From Xanthostigma xanthostigma (Eukaryota; Arthropoda; Insecta; Raphidioptera; Raphidiidae): DNA of 64,000 nucleotides. This document shows positions 1 to 10,737 of this stretch, piece by piece; within the stretch, counting starts at the first letter, position 1; each line of letters begins with the position of its first letter. Location of the stretch: assembly GCA_963575645.1 (NCBI GenBank), contig OY754466.1:18640001-18704000 (forward strand), written 5' to 3'. The notes beneath the pieces are model-generated. The model was given only the letters and a program-made list of their open reading frames with translations. It had not been told where the DNA came from and made no database searches. Position numbers and translations under genes: made by a program.

Positions 1-832
1 GTATTTTTGGAAACTTTTCTCGATATTGGAACTAGTTTTAGAATTTTGGAACTGATAACTAAAATATCGAAACCTGTTCTGGAATTGAGAAAGGTCCGAT
101 ATTCGAGATCCTACATCATCATCAAAAAGGAGTCTCCCTCGTTTATATCGTTTATATCTTTATTGCGTGCTCTCAAGCGTGTGGAACTTTTTTTGTTGTT
201 GTCATGGTTACACTGCAACAGGGTTTCGTAATGTCTTTCCGTCAGAAGAATCCTATTCAGTCGACGTACGAAAAGAAGTTTCATTTCCAAAAAAATTTCT
301 TGTCCATGCTGACGTGCATCGAGAAAAAGGCGTTTTGTGTTTCGTGGCTACTTTTTTACTATTCAGGCAAATATTAAAAAATCTTTGACCTTTGCAATTG
401 CTTTTTTGTAGGCTGGTACCTACTTTAAAATTTTTTTTTAATTAAATTAAGTTAGCTAGACAAGTTCTGAAGAGATATTGCTATAAGTTAACCGAATATG
501 GCCCAGTGTTCATATTATTATATTTATAGTATAGCGTTAAAATTCGTAGGGGCCAAGGCGTGACATCGGTTTCATCACTAAAATTAAGCAAAAAAAAACC
601 TGTTTTTTAACTTAAATTTCGTAACTTTTATTGCAGATTAAAGCAGCTCTCGTGGACCCACAAAATTTGTTGTATTATTTACGTTCTGATTCATTTTTTT
701 TTATACATACATTGGAATTATTTTTAGTTACTCTCATTAAACGCATATGATCTTAGTTGTCTAGCGTCTGTAATGTACAATTTATATATCTATATTCATT
801 TCCTCAGTGAACTCTTTATAAACTAGTCAACG
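1..832. other. Intergenic AT-rich stretch, no gene seen
   Basis: Two short open frames run through 7-388, but they have no splice-consistent neighbours and no recognisable motif. The rest is homopolymer-rich AT sequence. I see no promoter, RNA gene or clear repeat boundary here. Confidence 0.5.
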
Positions 833-1016
833 AATAACGACTGAACCGATTTTAATAAAAACTATATGGGACAAATTCGATAGCATTCTGAACAAAATGG
901 CATCGAAATTTTTTTAATCAAGTGACAACTGGCGGAGTTATCGCGGAACATACGCAAAAAAAAAAACAGAAACACACGCGTCGAATTAAAAACCTCTTTT
1001 TTTTGAAGTCGGTTAA
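833..1016 (+). repeat. Retroposon-like 3' tail (dispersed insect repeat)
   Basis: The block runs from 'gactgaaccgattttaataa' through an A-rich stretch to 'gaagtcggttaaaaa'. An inverted, related tail is seen near 29660-29710 ('accgacgaaaaacaaaaacg', 'ggaggaggttctcaagtcga'). The phrase 'gaagtcggttaaaaa' ending in an A-run is typical of the 3' ends of non-LTR retroposons dispersed in moth genomes. That assignment is from memory, not a search. No coding part is attached. Confidence 0.45.
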
Positions 1017-1092
1017 AAAAACTGTGATGCTGATGTTTCCAATTTGCATTTATTGCTTATACGTTTCGGAAGTTTTATGCCATCTTCGGAGC

Positions 1093-1725
1093 CATGGGTG
1101 TATCTAGGGAGGGGAAGAGGCGGGAAGCCCCCCCCCCTTGGATTTTGTAGGCTTACGTACTGTTGTCAATAAAAGTAATGTTACAATCGCGTTACGACTT
1201 ACTTTATAGTATATATTATGCGCTAACTTTTGAAAAAACCGCGGTAAAAAAACGTGCAAGAACAGAAATGGCGACGGGAAAAACAAATCTTTTGTTAGAT
1301 TAATCAAAGATATTATAATACCAATATATAAAGCTGAAGAGTTTGTTTGTTTGTTTGGTTGAACGCGCTAATCTCAGGAACTACTGGTTCGAATTGAAAA
1401 AAAAATTTTTGTTCGATAGTCCATTTATCGAGGAAGGCTATAGGCTATATAATATCACGCTACTACCAATTGGAGCGGAACATCAATGAAAAATGTTGCA
1501 AAATGTAACTCAAAATTCGTCCGTCCGACAAAAACTTTTGAACGGTAACTCCGATCATCATGAAATTTGGACACAACATTAATCTCGGTAAACTACGTGC
1601 GTATTCATGTCTCTCCCCCCATTCGTTCTTTTGCACTCAGGTGAAATCGGACGGGAGCGCTAGTAATTAATAAGAGTTAAAAATTTCTTACCCCCCTCCA
1701 GGGCCAAAAGCTGGGTACGCCCCTG
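1093..1725 (+). mobile_element. hAT-type MITE, 8-bp target duplication
   Basis: The left end reads CATGGGTGTATCTAGGGAGG and the right end, reverse-complemented, CAGGGGCGTACCCAGCTTTT; about two thirds of the first 15 positions agree. The element is flanked by the exact 8-bp duplication ttcggagc at 1085-1092 and 1726-1733, the length expected for hAT superfamily transposition. It has no transposase. A short Helitron (1315-1663) sits inside it, so the hAT insertion is the older event. A truncated relative starts near 36815 (CAGAGGCGTACCCAG). Confidence 0.8.
1315..1663 (+). mobile_element. Short non-autonomous Helitron (no tRNA module)
   Basis: The head resembles 'ctaatatataaagctgaaga' followed by a (TTTG)n run. 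The body contains 'aggaactactggttcgaa' and 'aaggctataggctatataat'. The tail 'ggtgaaatcggacgggagcg' ends in CTAG followed by T. A decayed 3' hairpin and CTRR end before a T fit Helitron transposition between A and T. This is the ~350-bp form of a family with six other copies in the window (7257, 17425, 21422, 25033, 25530 and 49438). Its 5' TC is mutated, so the start is approximate. Confidence 0.75.
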
Positions 1726-1833
1726 TTCGGAGCTCTAATAAAAATAAAGAATATGAAAGATAAAAAGAATTATTATTAGACATAACTTAATTTGGAATTA
1801 CCGATATATAAAGCTTTCTTTAAAATACAATAT

Positions 1834-2119
1834 TATGTAAATTTTGAAAATAATATATGGATGATGGTACGAAATTTTAGACGCGTGAGCTAACTCACAC
1901 TTGTTCGGTTTTTGGTAGGAACGCCTTTGCGTCTTCCAGTTTTTATTCACTTAAAAATGATTGCTATTTACGTATGTAAATTTTGAAAATAATATATGGA
2001 TGATGGTACAAAATTTTAGACGCGTGAGCCAACTCACACTTGTCCGGTCTTTGGTCAATTGGTAGGAACGCCTTTGCGTCTTCCAGTTTTTATTCACTTA
2101 AAAATGATTGCTATTTACG
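1834..2119. repeat. Tandem duplication, ~139-bp unit, two copies
   Basis: The unit beginning 'tatgtaaattttgaaaataa' at 1834 recurs at 1973. It carries 'ttagacgcgtgagc' and 'ggaacgcctttgcgtcttcc' in both copies and ends in 'gattgctatttacg'. The second copy holds a short extra 'gtcaattg' segment. The copies are nearly identical, so the duplication is young. No coding potential is seen. Confidence 0.85.
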
Positions 2120-2575
2120 GGATGGCGAATGTGAATATTATATATATTTTGTTAAATTAACCATTTACAAACTATTAACTAACTATAGATATTTGGTTTG
2201 ACCTTGAAATAAGTTATAAATAATAGACATGCAATCATTTTTAACTTCCCGCTATTGAATTTTTTTTAATAATACAGCGCTGTCAACGAACGTGCACGAC
2301 ACGGTAACAAAAAACTGCGATATCACTGATCTCAATATAGTGGATAGCCCCTGTACAATGCTTGGAAGTATTGGGGTTTTGACATAACACGATATGATAT
2401 CTGGCGGCTGAAATTTGGTATTCAGAAATTTTAAGAGTTCTAATGGGTCATAATATACCAATGCGATGTGACATAATGATTAAAACATCCGCCAGCGAGT
2501 TTTAAAACTCACACGAGTCGTACTACCATTACGCACGAGGTATATAATATACCTCCTGCGTAGTGTTATAAAGGT
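2120..2575. other. AT-rich spacer, no gene seen
   Basis: No convincing ORF is present. A short minus-strand frame at 2252-2461 has no recognisable motif or splice context. Confidence 0.45.
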
Positions 2576-3288
2576 CCGGGAGGTGTTGTCAAAATTTATT
2601 AGTGATTTATCTCCGACTCAAATGTAATTGATTGAAGAGTTTAACCATTACTCTGTTCGAAATCGAAAGTCAGTCAGCGCTCCCGCGGTGGGTGTGGGCG
2701 TGGGAGGCTGTGAAACTCGTCGGAAAAACTATGAAAAAAAGTGATAAATCTGCTGATGAAAATTTGTTAGATTGTAAATAATTGATGATTAAACGTGAAA
2801 ATACTCGTCAGTCACTTTCCCGACGGCGGAAACATCGTCAGTCAGAGGTTTGAAGCCTTTAAAAGAATATCAATTGCTCAGTGTTTGAATTTAAAATCGA
2901 TATTTTCAGAACGAATAGTAGGAACTAAAACATTCTATTCCTACTATTCGTTCTGAAAATATCGATTTTAAATTCATACACTCAATTGATATTCTTTTAA
3001 AGGAAATCATTCATGACTGACGATGTTTCCGCCGTCGGGAAAGTGACTGACGAGTATTTTCACGTTTAATCATCAATTATTTACAATCTAACAAATTTTC
3101 ATCAGCCGATTTATCACTTTTTTTCATAGTTTTTCCGACGAGTTTCACAGCCTCCCACGCCCACACCCACCGCGGGAGCGCTGACTGACTTTCGATTTCG
3201 AACAGAGTAATGGTTAAACTCTTCAATCAATTACATTTGAGTCGGAGATAAATCACTGATAAATTTTGACACCACCCCCGGATTAGAA
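2576..3288. repeat. Long foldback (inverted repeat), arms ~345 bp
   Basis: The sequence from about 2576 to 2923 is reverse-complementary, with few mismatches, to 2938-3288. The loop is only about 14 bp (2924-2937). The arms contain a GC-rich core ('ctcccgcggtgggtgtgggc' and its complement near 3155-3175), which is unusual for this AT-rich window. No ORF is present. Such a structure could be a foldback transposon or MITE, or an inverted duplication. Transcribed as one RNA it would form a ~345-bp hairpin. Confidence 0.9.
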
Positions 3289-3752
3289 TGTTACCGTGAA
3301 GATTACCACGAAAAGTACTTAACTTACCGTAATATTTGCATGTCTATAAGTAACCTAGCGAATGTTCTTGAAATATTCGTGGTAACTTTCACGAGAACAT
3401 TCGCGAGGGATCCGCATTCGCCGTGCGTACAAAACCGATATCCGCTAACCGCTATCCACTATATTCAGATCAAGGTGCGGTATCAAAAAGACGCACCCAG
3501 GTGCTCTAAAACTGGTTGTAAAGTCGTATACTTGTTTCCTCTAAATTTCTAAACACTGCCTGGCTGTGTTGTGGTTGCGTCTTTCCTCCAAGTTCACGGC
3601 TAATAATATATCCACAGACATTTTTTGTTTGTTCTCTTTATAGTGGTATGACGGGGATTCCCAGCCGAGCGTTGACGTGCTCTCAACAGACATTAAAGAA
3701 TGTAGGATCTCCAATATTAAAACTGTTTGTAATGTATTAACTGCTTACTAAA
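3289..3752. other. Spacer with short palindrome, no gene seen
   Basis: A short inverted repeat occurs at about 3357-3403 ('cgaatgttcttgaaatattc' against 'cacgagaacattcg'). The rest is unremarkable. The plus-strand frame 3340-3552 has no recognisable domain. Confidence 0.45.
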
Positions 3753-4940
3753 GTGACCTGTGCGAATTATTCGCACTAAATAAGTATAATAATTATCACT
3801 TTACAAAATTATTTTTTAAATATGATTGCAGGTATTCAATTCGTTTCTAATTTTGCACACTGCTTAGGTATAACGTTCTTCTTTTTGTTGTATTACAATA
3901 TGAAGCTCAGATGACAGATCGAAGAAATATTTTACTAAAATTGTCATATAGAGGCGCAAGTAGCAAAAGCGTTGAGCTAAGCCGTCAGATGGCATCATGC
4001 AGCATTGCTGTGACGTTGTTCAGCGTTGCTCGCTGTTTCAAAATTAAAACCGTCAGATGGCAGTATGCAGTATTGTGTCCGTTGTATTACAATATGAAGG
4101 TCAGATGACAGATCGAAGTGTTGACGTTGTTTCAAAATTAAAGCCGTCAGATGGCAGACGTTGTTCAGCGTTGCTGTATTTTAATTAATTTACAGAAACG
4201 AAAGCAATAATGTATTTTTTAGTTGTCGATGTCAGTAGAGCAAGCAATTATCTGTATAATGATATATAATTTATGTGGAGTAATTGTGAGGTTTTTTTTC
4301 TAAAAAGGGAGGCAAACATCTTAAACCTTAGCGTATTAATATATACTAGTGTGACCTGTGCGAATTATTCGCACTAAATTCATAACTATAATAATTATCA
4401 CTTTACAAAATTATTTTTTAAATATGATTGCAGGTGTTCAATTCGTTTCTACTTTTGCACACTGCTTATAACGTTCTTCTTTTTGTTGTATTACAATATG
4501 AAGCTCAGATGACAGATCGAAGAAATATTTTACTAAAATTGTCATATAGAGGCGCAAGTAGCAAAAGCGTTGAGCTAAGCCGTCAGATGGCATCATGCAG
4601 CATTGCTGTGACGTTGTTCAGCGTTGCCCGTCAGATGGCAGTATGCAGTATTTACAATATGAAGGTCAGATGACAGTCGAAGTGTTGACGTTGTTTCAAA
4701 ATTATATCCGTCAGATGGCAGACGTTGTTCAGCGTTGCTGTTAATTAATTAATTTACAAAAACAAAAGTAATAATAAATTTTTTAGTTGTCGATGTCAGT
4801 AGAGCAAGCAATTATCTGTAAAATGATATATAATTTATGTGGAGAAATTGTGTGGTTTTTTCTAAAAAGGGAGGCAAACATCTTTAACCTTAACGTATCT
4901 ATTAATATATATGATGATTATAAATTAGAGCGAAAGTCCG
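3753..4940 (+). repeat. Tandem duplication, ~598-bp unit, two copies
   Basis: A unit beginning 'gtgacctgtgcgaattattc' at 3753 is repeated from 4351. Shared landmarks in order are 'ttgcaggtattcaattcg'-like, 'gatgacagatcgaagaaa', 'tagaggcgcaagtagcaa', several 'ccgtcagatggca' sub-repeats, and 'gatgtcagtagagcaagcaa'. The open frames in each copy (3911-4108 and 4428-4673) share their N-terminal sequence but diverge after indels, so they are not conserved as coding. The 'ccgtcagatggca' motif recurs within each unit. Confidence 0.85.
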
Positions 4941-5097
4941 TAACGGGTTATGAACGTATTAATCTATAAATCTATCTATCTATATAAATAAAAATGTGAA
5001 TGTTCGTTTGTTCAAAACCTTAAATCTCCGAAAGTTCTTTACCGATTGCTTTGAAATTTTGATACAACGTTGTATTCGAATAAACTGTGTTTTTATA

Positions 5098-5845
5098 AAA
5101 GGTGAGTCAGACCACCCGTACCGGTCGTTTTATTCGAAAACAGTTAGTCGTAGTTGTGTCAAAAATCTGTATTATAAAAGCCCTAATGAAGAATCGAGTG
5201 GTGATATTTTTTCCCCCGGAAATGTCGGCCTCCCTATTAGTTTGCTCCGGAATGTTCAGAACTCCGGAATTTTAAATGGCACGATAGGTCGAAAGTGGTA
5301 TTGTTGAAAAGATCTTTAAAAAATAAGCACGTTTGGTAAGACATTTTGAAATTATTAAATTAGGTAACTGTTATAATAACGAACTTAATTTTAAAGGTCG
5401 GCATTTGAAATCTAGTTACCTAATTAAACAATGTGACAATAAGTTTTCAATAATTGCATTTGTTTTTTTTTTGTCGGAAAATACTTAGAGGTGTACCTAC
5501 TCATAGCATATCTAGAAGAGCTCACTTTAGAAGTAAATGGAAGACAGTTTAAACATTAATTGTGACATTGTTTAATTAGGTAACTAGATTTTAAATATAA
5601 ATGCCGACTTTTAAAATTAAGTTTGTTATTCTTACATGTTAATTTAATAATTTCAAACGAATACTACTTAACAGGGGTGGCAGTAACAAAAAAAAAATGT
5701 CTTACAAAACTTACTTAATACTTATTTTTTAAAGATCTTTTCAACAATACCACTTTCGACTTATCGTGCTATTTAAAATTCTGGAGTTCTAAACATTCTG
5801 AAGCAAAATAATAGGGAATCCGACCTTTCCGAAAAAAAGCATGTT
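5098..5845 (+). mobile_element. Mariner-like foldback MITE, degraded copy
   Basis: It begins 'ggtgagtcagaccacccgta' and ends with the inverted version of its own internal sequence ('tccgacctttccg' at about 5840). The arms include 'cctaatgaagaatcgag', 'aaagtggtattgttgaaaag' and 'tctagttacctaattaaaca'. The intact sister at 45254-46123 shows that the terminal CAGGGT and the last ~40 bp of the right arm are lost here. No ORF spans it. Confidence 0.8.
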
Positions 5846-5859
5846 TTTTTAAGAACAGC

Positions 5860-6048
5860 GCCTATTGTTGGACGTTAAAACACACGCTATACTAAAAATT
5901 TTACGCCAATGGGAACGCTCGAAGTTGAATACAGCGTCATCTGTTGGACGTTAAAGCAACACACGCTATATTAAATATTTTAAGGCAATGCGAGCGCGCC
6001 ATCTTTTGAACGTAATAGCAACACACGCAATACTAAACATTGCTCATG
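5860..6048 (+). repeat. Three tandem units of ~67 bp
   Basis: Three imperfect units begin near 5862, 5932 and 5997. Each contains 'tgttggacgttaaa'-like, 'caacacacgctatactaa'-like and 'ggcaatgcgagcg'-like segments. The units grade from most to least complete. No coding frame is preserved. Confidence 0.7.
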
Positions 6049-6409
6049 CCGGACAGCGTGCTTTATAAGTAACAGCTGGTGTCACTTAGCATTTTCAATG
6101 TTGAATCGAATTGTCATAGCTTTCGATTTATTTTCATTTAATTATTTCGTGTGAAATTGCATTGGAATTAAGCTGTGTCGTTTACCATAACGTTCATTTC
6201 ATGAATATTATTATAGTTTATTTTTTCCGACTGTGCCACAGCGACGCGTGTACGGATACAGCTATTAATTGTAAACGCGTAATATATAAAAATGAGTTTT
6301 TAATAGGTACTTATAATAATATAATAAGGTAATATATTATTACGCTACGACCAATAGGGAATGAGTAATGAACGAAAATAGCTATTTGCACCTATTCTTT
6401 TCATCTATA
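6049..6409. other. Spacer, no gene seen
   Basis: AT-rich sequence with no supported ORF. The phrases 'tttataagtaacagctggtg' and 'gacgcgtgtacggatacagc' do not match anything I recognise. Confidence 0.4.
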
Positions 6410-6413
6410 TCAG

Positions 6414-6655
6414 TGATTCCCAAAGTGAGCGCTACCGTCCACTGTTGTGTCCTGGTGCATTTGGGGGCGATGCATTCTGTGATCAATAAATAATTTTATA
6501 ATTTCAAACTTCAATGTTTCTAATTTACACCTTTCTTTACTATATTTTACGAAAAAGGTAGAAACTTAAATACATATATCTTTCGGTTTATTTTCTATTA
6601 AGATTAAAAAAAAAATAATTTCCAGGGGGGGACGCTGAGAAATATTTTTTTCTGG
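6414..6655 (+). mobile_element. hAT-type 5' end fragment
   Basis: The start CAGTGATTCCCAAAGTGAGC resembles hAT terminal repeats of the 'cagtggttcccaaa' kind. A 3' end of that type (gtttgggaaccactg) is present at 18773-18787. No matching right end or 8-bp duplication is visible here, so this is a truncated relic followed by 'ttccagggggggacgctgag'. Confidence 0.45.
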
Positions 6656-6659
6656 AAAG

Positions 6660-6834
6660 GCGGCGGTAGGCAATCTCCGAAACGACTGTACCGATTTTGA
6701 CGAGACTTTCACTGACAGATAGCTGATGTGTTAAGGAGAAACTTAGACTACTTTTATTTTAGAAAAAAAAATACGGTACATTCAAATAGGGAAGTATTGT
6801 TACGTCTAGCAAAGCGGGCGGATATCAGCTAGTT
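6660..6834 (+). mobile_element. Helitron-like family B, 3' part
   Basis: It contains 'accgattttgacgagacttt', 'cactgacagatagctgatgt' and 'ttaggctacttttatttt'-like segments, and ends 'gggcggatatcagCTAG' followed by T. The same body occurs at 20270-20350 and 49270-49360. The CTAG|T end and dispersed nature suit a non-autonomous Helitron; the 5' end is missing. Confidence 0.6.
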
Positions 6835-7256
6835 TCACAATATAAGTGGCACAGTTTCTATGCATGGAGCATTATTTGATAGCCTCGCCGCTTCATTAAA
6901 CGAATCGTACTATATCGTTGACTCACCCTCTACTATTTCAGAACTCTGCATTATGCCATGTTGTAAACTGTCATGAATTATGGATAGAAAACCCCTGGTT
7001 TAAAGTGACGTCACGACAATTTTAATAAATAAAAATGGATATACACTTAGGCCTCGTATAACACGGTTTTATATAACACTATTTTATGTAACACGGATGT
7101 ATAAATTGTGGCATATTTTTTGTACAACCCGCTTTAGAAAAATAAATGAATTAAATAATATTATTTTGACAACCGATCTCGAAAAAGAGTAAAACATATA
7201 GAATTATTCTAAGTGATAACGATGATGAAAGAATGCTACATTATATTTATCTTATA

Positions 7257-7993
7257 TCTTATACTAATATATAAAGCAGAAGAGTTTGTTTGTTTGTTTG
7301 TTTGAACGCGCTAATCTCAGGAACTACTGGTTCGAATTGAAAAAAAATTTTTTGTTGGATAGCCCATTTATCGAGGAAGGCTATAGGCTATATAATATCA
7401 CGCTACGACTAATAGGAGCGGAAAATCAATGAAAAATGTTACAGAATGTCAGTCAAAATTTTTCACAATATACTTATATTCAGGTGAGATGCCCCAATAT
7501 TAGCGACACACTCATATAGTAGCTCGATTACCTCAGTCGGTAGAGCGCTCGACTCTTAATCTCAGGGTCGTGGGTTCGCGCCCCACCTCGGGCGAATATG
7601 TTTTTAATGTTTTTTTTTTTTATTTTCTTCATTGCTTTCTTCTAAGGCTATCATTTAAATTTATTTTAGTTTAATTTACGACTAATTAAAATTAAATAAA
7701 TCTAAATAATAGGTCATTTGAAAACTATTACAGTACCTATATATAAAAATAATTTTCCTACAGTGTTTTTAATTAAATATTTATTATATTTTATTAATTA
7801 TACAGTAATAATTGATTTAAATGAAATAATTATGACTTCAAAAAAATATTTTCATCAAAAATGGAGGTTTGAGTTTAAAATTAGTAATAAAGCATGGAAC
7901 TGCCGAAAACTGCAAAAAATTTGGACCCAACATTCATCTCGGTAAACCCCATTCGTTCTTTTGCACCCGGGTGAAACCGGACGGGACCGCTAG
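7257..7993 (+). mobile_element. Non-autonomous Helitron carrying a tRNA-Lys-like module
   Basis: It starts TC ('tcttatactaatatataaag') after an A and ends 'gggaccgCTAG' before a T, as Helitrons do. Just inside the 3' end is a hairpin of the form CCCGG-gtgaaa-CCGGa, preceded by 'cattcgttcttttgcac'. The body shares 'gaactactggttcgaattga' and 'aaggctataggctatataat' with the 350-bp family members. It also has a ~390-bp insert containing a 73-nt tRNA-like sequence (7522-7594), T-runs, and AT-rich DNA. Copies at 17425-18029 and 21422-22142 have the same layout. Confidence 0.85.
7522..7594 (+). tRNA. tRNA-Lys(CTT)-like pseudogene inside a Helitron
   Basis: It is exactly 73 nt. The D-arm loop reads 'agtcggta', the anticodon loop CTCTTAA puts CTT at 34-36, and the T-arm GTGGG-TTCGCGC-CCCAC is perfect. 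The acceptor stem pairs at 6 of 7 positions counting one G-U. The anticodon stem is mostly broken (only 30-40 and 31-39 pair). Box A is altered ('ttacctcagtcgg') while box B is nearly canonical. A T-run follows within 15 bp. It is probably not a functional tRNA but a pol III-type module of the element. Confidence 0.75.
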
Positions 7994-8345
7994 TTTATTT
8001 ATATATGACTTTTTACATCAATAAACTTAATATGAACATATTAAAAAAGAAGAAAAAAGAGAAGACTATACAAAAAAAGAATAATAAAGAAGAATATACA
8101 AATATCCATATATAAAATACATAATTACGATTAAAAGAAATTATAACTATTATTAAAGTTTTTTTTCCAATAAATATGTAAATTTATATGAAAAAAATAA
8201 AGTACATATTTATATAAACTATCTTCGATTTTTTTTGGAACGCAAACCCTAATTTTGTATGAACTTCAAACCTTGTAATAACACGGATTTATATTACACG
8301 AGGTTTTTGTGGAACCATATAACCGTGTTATACGAGACCCGAGTG

Positions 8346-9709
8346 TATATAATTGTTTAATCGCATTTAAGATTTATGTAAATACGTAAAAATGCAGCTT
8401 AAATCGGAAAACAACAAATTTTATTTAAAGTGTGCGTCAGTAATGGCCTTGAAAAATTCTTTCAAGATTATTTTTAGATTCTTCCAAAATTTTTTGTAAT
8501 AATATTTTTCTGTTTTCCTTATAAGATTTTACGTCTGCATTTAGAATTCTTCAACTTTTATCCTCAATTAAAAAAAGTCAAGATCCGGTGGTTACATATT
8601 TTTATGGTTATAAAACAATGCTGTTTATGTACTATTAAATGCTGCCACATAATCAACGTATTAAAATAAGAAAAAGAGTGTGTATTTTACACTACATACT
8701 ACAGAAGTAAAACTTCTATTCCAGATTCACATCCACGATATGAATAGCTTAAGTACCTATCTATATACCTAATAAATGAATGATACCTGACTAGCTGCGA
8801 ACCAGGATTCGCTCGGGTCAAAATTCTGTGCGGATACTATTTTTTAATTGCAGGTAGAGTGTGTGATTGGTTTGTATTAATATTAATATAGAAAAAGTAT
8901 ATTTTTTGGCAAAGAGAATAGATATAGGTATTTATTTCGATCAAGTCTACCGTATGGACGCGTCTTATATAAACCGTGAAAAAAATGTTTTCTCTGGCTT
9001 TAGCGTTCGGGCAGATTTCAATGGATGTAATAATTCAATACGTATAAACAGTTGAAAGCAGATTTTTTATGCAAAACAAAAGAGGTAACAGAAATGACAT
9101 CACACCGCATACATAATGAATCGTCACTGAAAAAACAAAAATGCAAAACCACTTCACCAAATTTATTCACACTTCGAATTTATTTTGTTTCATCAGTAAA
9201 GACAGTATTTTGCACAGTCGATTTGAATTTATGATTTCGAATTAACGCATACCATTTTAAATTTTACTTTTAAACTTTTTTTAATTGTTAAAAATACGCA
9301 GATTGTGAATTATTAGCCGCGATCGTTGATGCGTCGTTGTATTAGTAGAACCTTGATAATTCAAACCTTGATAACCGCAAAACCTGTGTAAATTAATAAA
9401 GTTTTCTCTTCCCTTCCCCATTGGGCTCTGAAATCTCTTTTACATAAAATATTAAACACGTCCGATTTTAAACGAATAATTGAGCATTATTGACCCTCAG
9501 CATCAGTGTTGCCAATAATGCATTACTATTAATAAAACATTACTTCGTGATTATAATTTTTTTTCAATTTAATAATCCTGAAATCTGCAGAACTTTGGTT
9601 AAAAACTAATAGTCCCAAAAATGTGCATTACAGATTATTTCAAGTTGGTAACTTTTGTGGAAATCTACTAAAATTGATCAACAGAAATTAAAATACCTAT
9701 ATGTATCTA
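8346..9709. other. AT-rich intergenic stretch, no gene seen
   Basis: Short plus-strand frames at 8867-9055 and 9052-9234 are low-complexity and lack motifs or splice partners. The phrase 'tgaatgatacctgactagct' followed by 'cgaaccaggattcgctcggg' near 8770-8818 looks like the reverse end of a Helitron-type repeat. Nothing else is supported. Confidence 0.4.
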
Positions 9710-10204
9710 CTGTTTAACCTCTTGATAATGTTCTTCGTTATAGCGATAAACTCCATATAACGTAGACATTTTTACAATCTGGTTGGTTTACCTTAAAATT
9801 CATACATTAATCTCTCTTTATAGCGCAACAGCCATTCTCTATTACGAAGAAAATTGTTCATATTTAGGCGTCAGCAAATATTTACAGACGTATAAGGGGA
9901 CGATTCTGAACAATCACCAACTATTCAACAAGCACTTGATGCCGCCTTTATCGAAAAATTCCTATTGTTTAATGAAGTTGATTCCACCACATCCCAAGTC
10001 ATGCATAAGATAATTAATATAAAATTAAAAAACAAATATTGGCATAGCAAAAAACTTCAGGCAAAGTTAACAGACTATGTGTTAGGAATAAACTAATTAG
10101 GTGAATTTCGGTTATTTTTCTTTCTCCCCTCCATATAACGAGAAATTTTTATAACGAAAAATAAAGCTCGGTTCCTTGAGATTCGTTATAAAGAGGTTAC
10201 ACTG
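9710..10204 (+). mobile_element. Tigger-like TIR element, ~495-bp deletion derivative
   Basis: The termini CTGTTTAACCTCTTGATAAT and, on the other strand, CAGTGTAACCTCTTTATAAC match a second copy at 60283-61281. Both ends are flanked by TA. Subterminal 'ttcgttata...aactccatataacg' repeats are also shared. The interior retains the last ~65 codons of a transposase-like frame (9899-10096). Both copies in the window have lost the same central part, so they descend from one internally deleted master. Confidence 0.8.
9899..10096 (+). pseudogene. C-terminal transposase remnant (pogo/Tigger-like)
   Basis: An open frame of 65 codons runs to TAA at 10094-10096. It starts with an acidic DDSEQSP-type segment, then SPTIQQALDAA, and ends KLQAKLTDYVLGIN. 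The last part resembles the 'QTxLTDFF' type end of Tigger/Jerky transposases (recalled, not searched). The copy at 60540-60596, read on the minus strand, encodes a matching SEPSPSIQQALDDAK stretch. That supports real descent from coding sequence. The N-terminal DNA-binding and catalytic parts are absent. Confidence 0.6.
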
Positions 10205-10729
10205 TATTTCAAATTCTGTTGATCATTTTCATTCAATTTTTGTTGTTCTTCTAAACTTGATCAACTAAAATCGCATTGTGAGAACTGGCCTTTAGGACCG
10301 ATCTGTATAATATACATATAATTCGCTCACATGTGAGCGTATTACACAGCTGCAGTTGTGTAGTAGTACGCTGCGTGTATGTTATATATACATTTTGCGA
10401 GGGGGTATACATTATATGCTTTTACACAAATTTGTTTTGAAATTTTCAAACACACAATGTTTACGTGATTAATGCAGGTGATTGTGCCAGCTCTTGAAAC
10501 GCCAACCGCGGGCTCAACTCTCGGCTTGAATGGAGGAAAATTGTTAGAGACTCGTGTTATCTGTGCGAACGTTCGTCCGTCAAATGTTGACGCGCCACCA
10601 ACATAATATATCATGTGTTTCAAAATTTCTCAAATTTCTCAGCTGTTAATTTTGTTTTACATTAGACAGTAAAGGGCATAGACATGTTTGTCAAAGGATA
10701 TATAATAACTTACCTTTTGATCATAGATA
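10205..10729. other. Spacer, no gene seen
   Basis: A minus-strand frame covers 10342-10623 but shows no known motif. An 'attcgctcacatgtgagcgt' palindrome lies near 10320. Confidence 0.4.
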
Positions 10730-10737
10730 GTTACAAT

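Larger units (their letters stand above)
7044..8345 (+). mobile_element. TA-flanked TIR element (pogo/Tigger-like termini)
   Basis: The left end CACTTAGGCCTCGTATAACA and the right end (reverse-complemented CACTCGGGTCTCGTATAACA) match at 15 of the first 20 positions and extend into 'acacggatttata'-type subterminal repeats. Both ends abut TA. Removing the nested Helitron (7257-7993) leaves about 565 bp with no transposase, so this is a deletion derivative. The superfamily label is inferred from the TA duplication and TIR style. Confidence 0.75.

Noticed and set aside
2576-3288. CRISPR-like or attachment-site interpretation of the inverted repeats
   Set aside because: There are only two arms, no spacer-repeat periodicity, and the genome is eukaryotic.
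7522-7594. A functional tRNA-Lys gene
   Set aside because: The anticodon stem does not pair and the sequence is repeated inside mobile elements, so it is treated as a pseudogene module.
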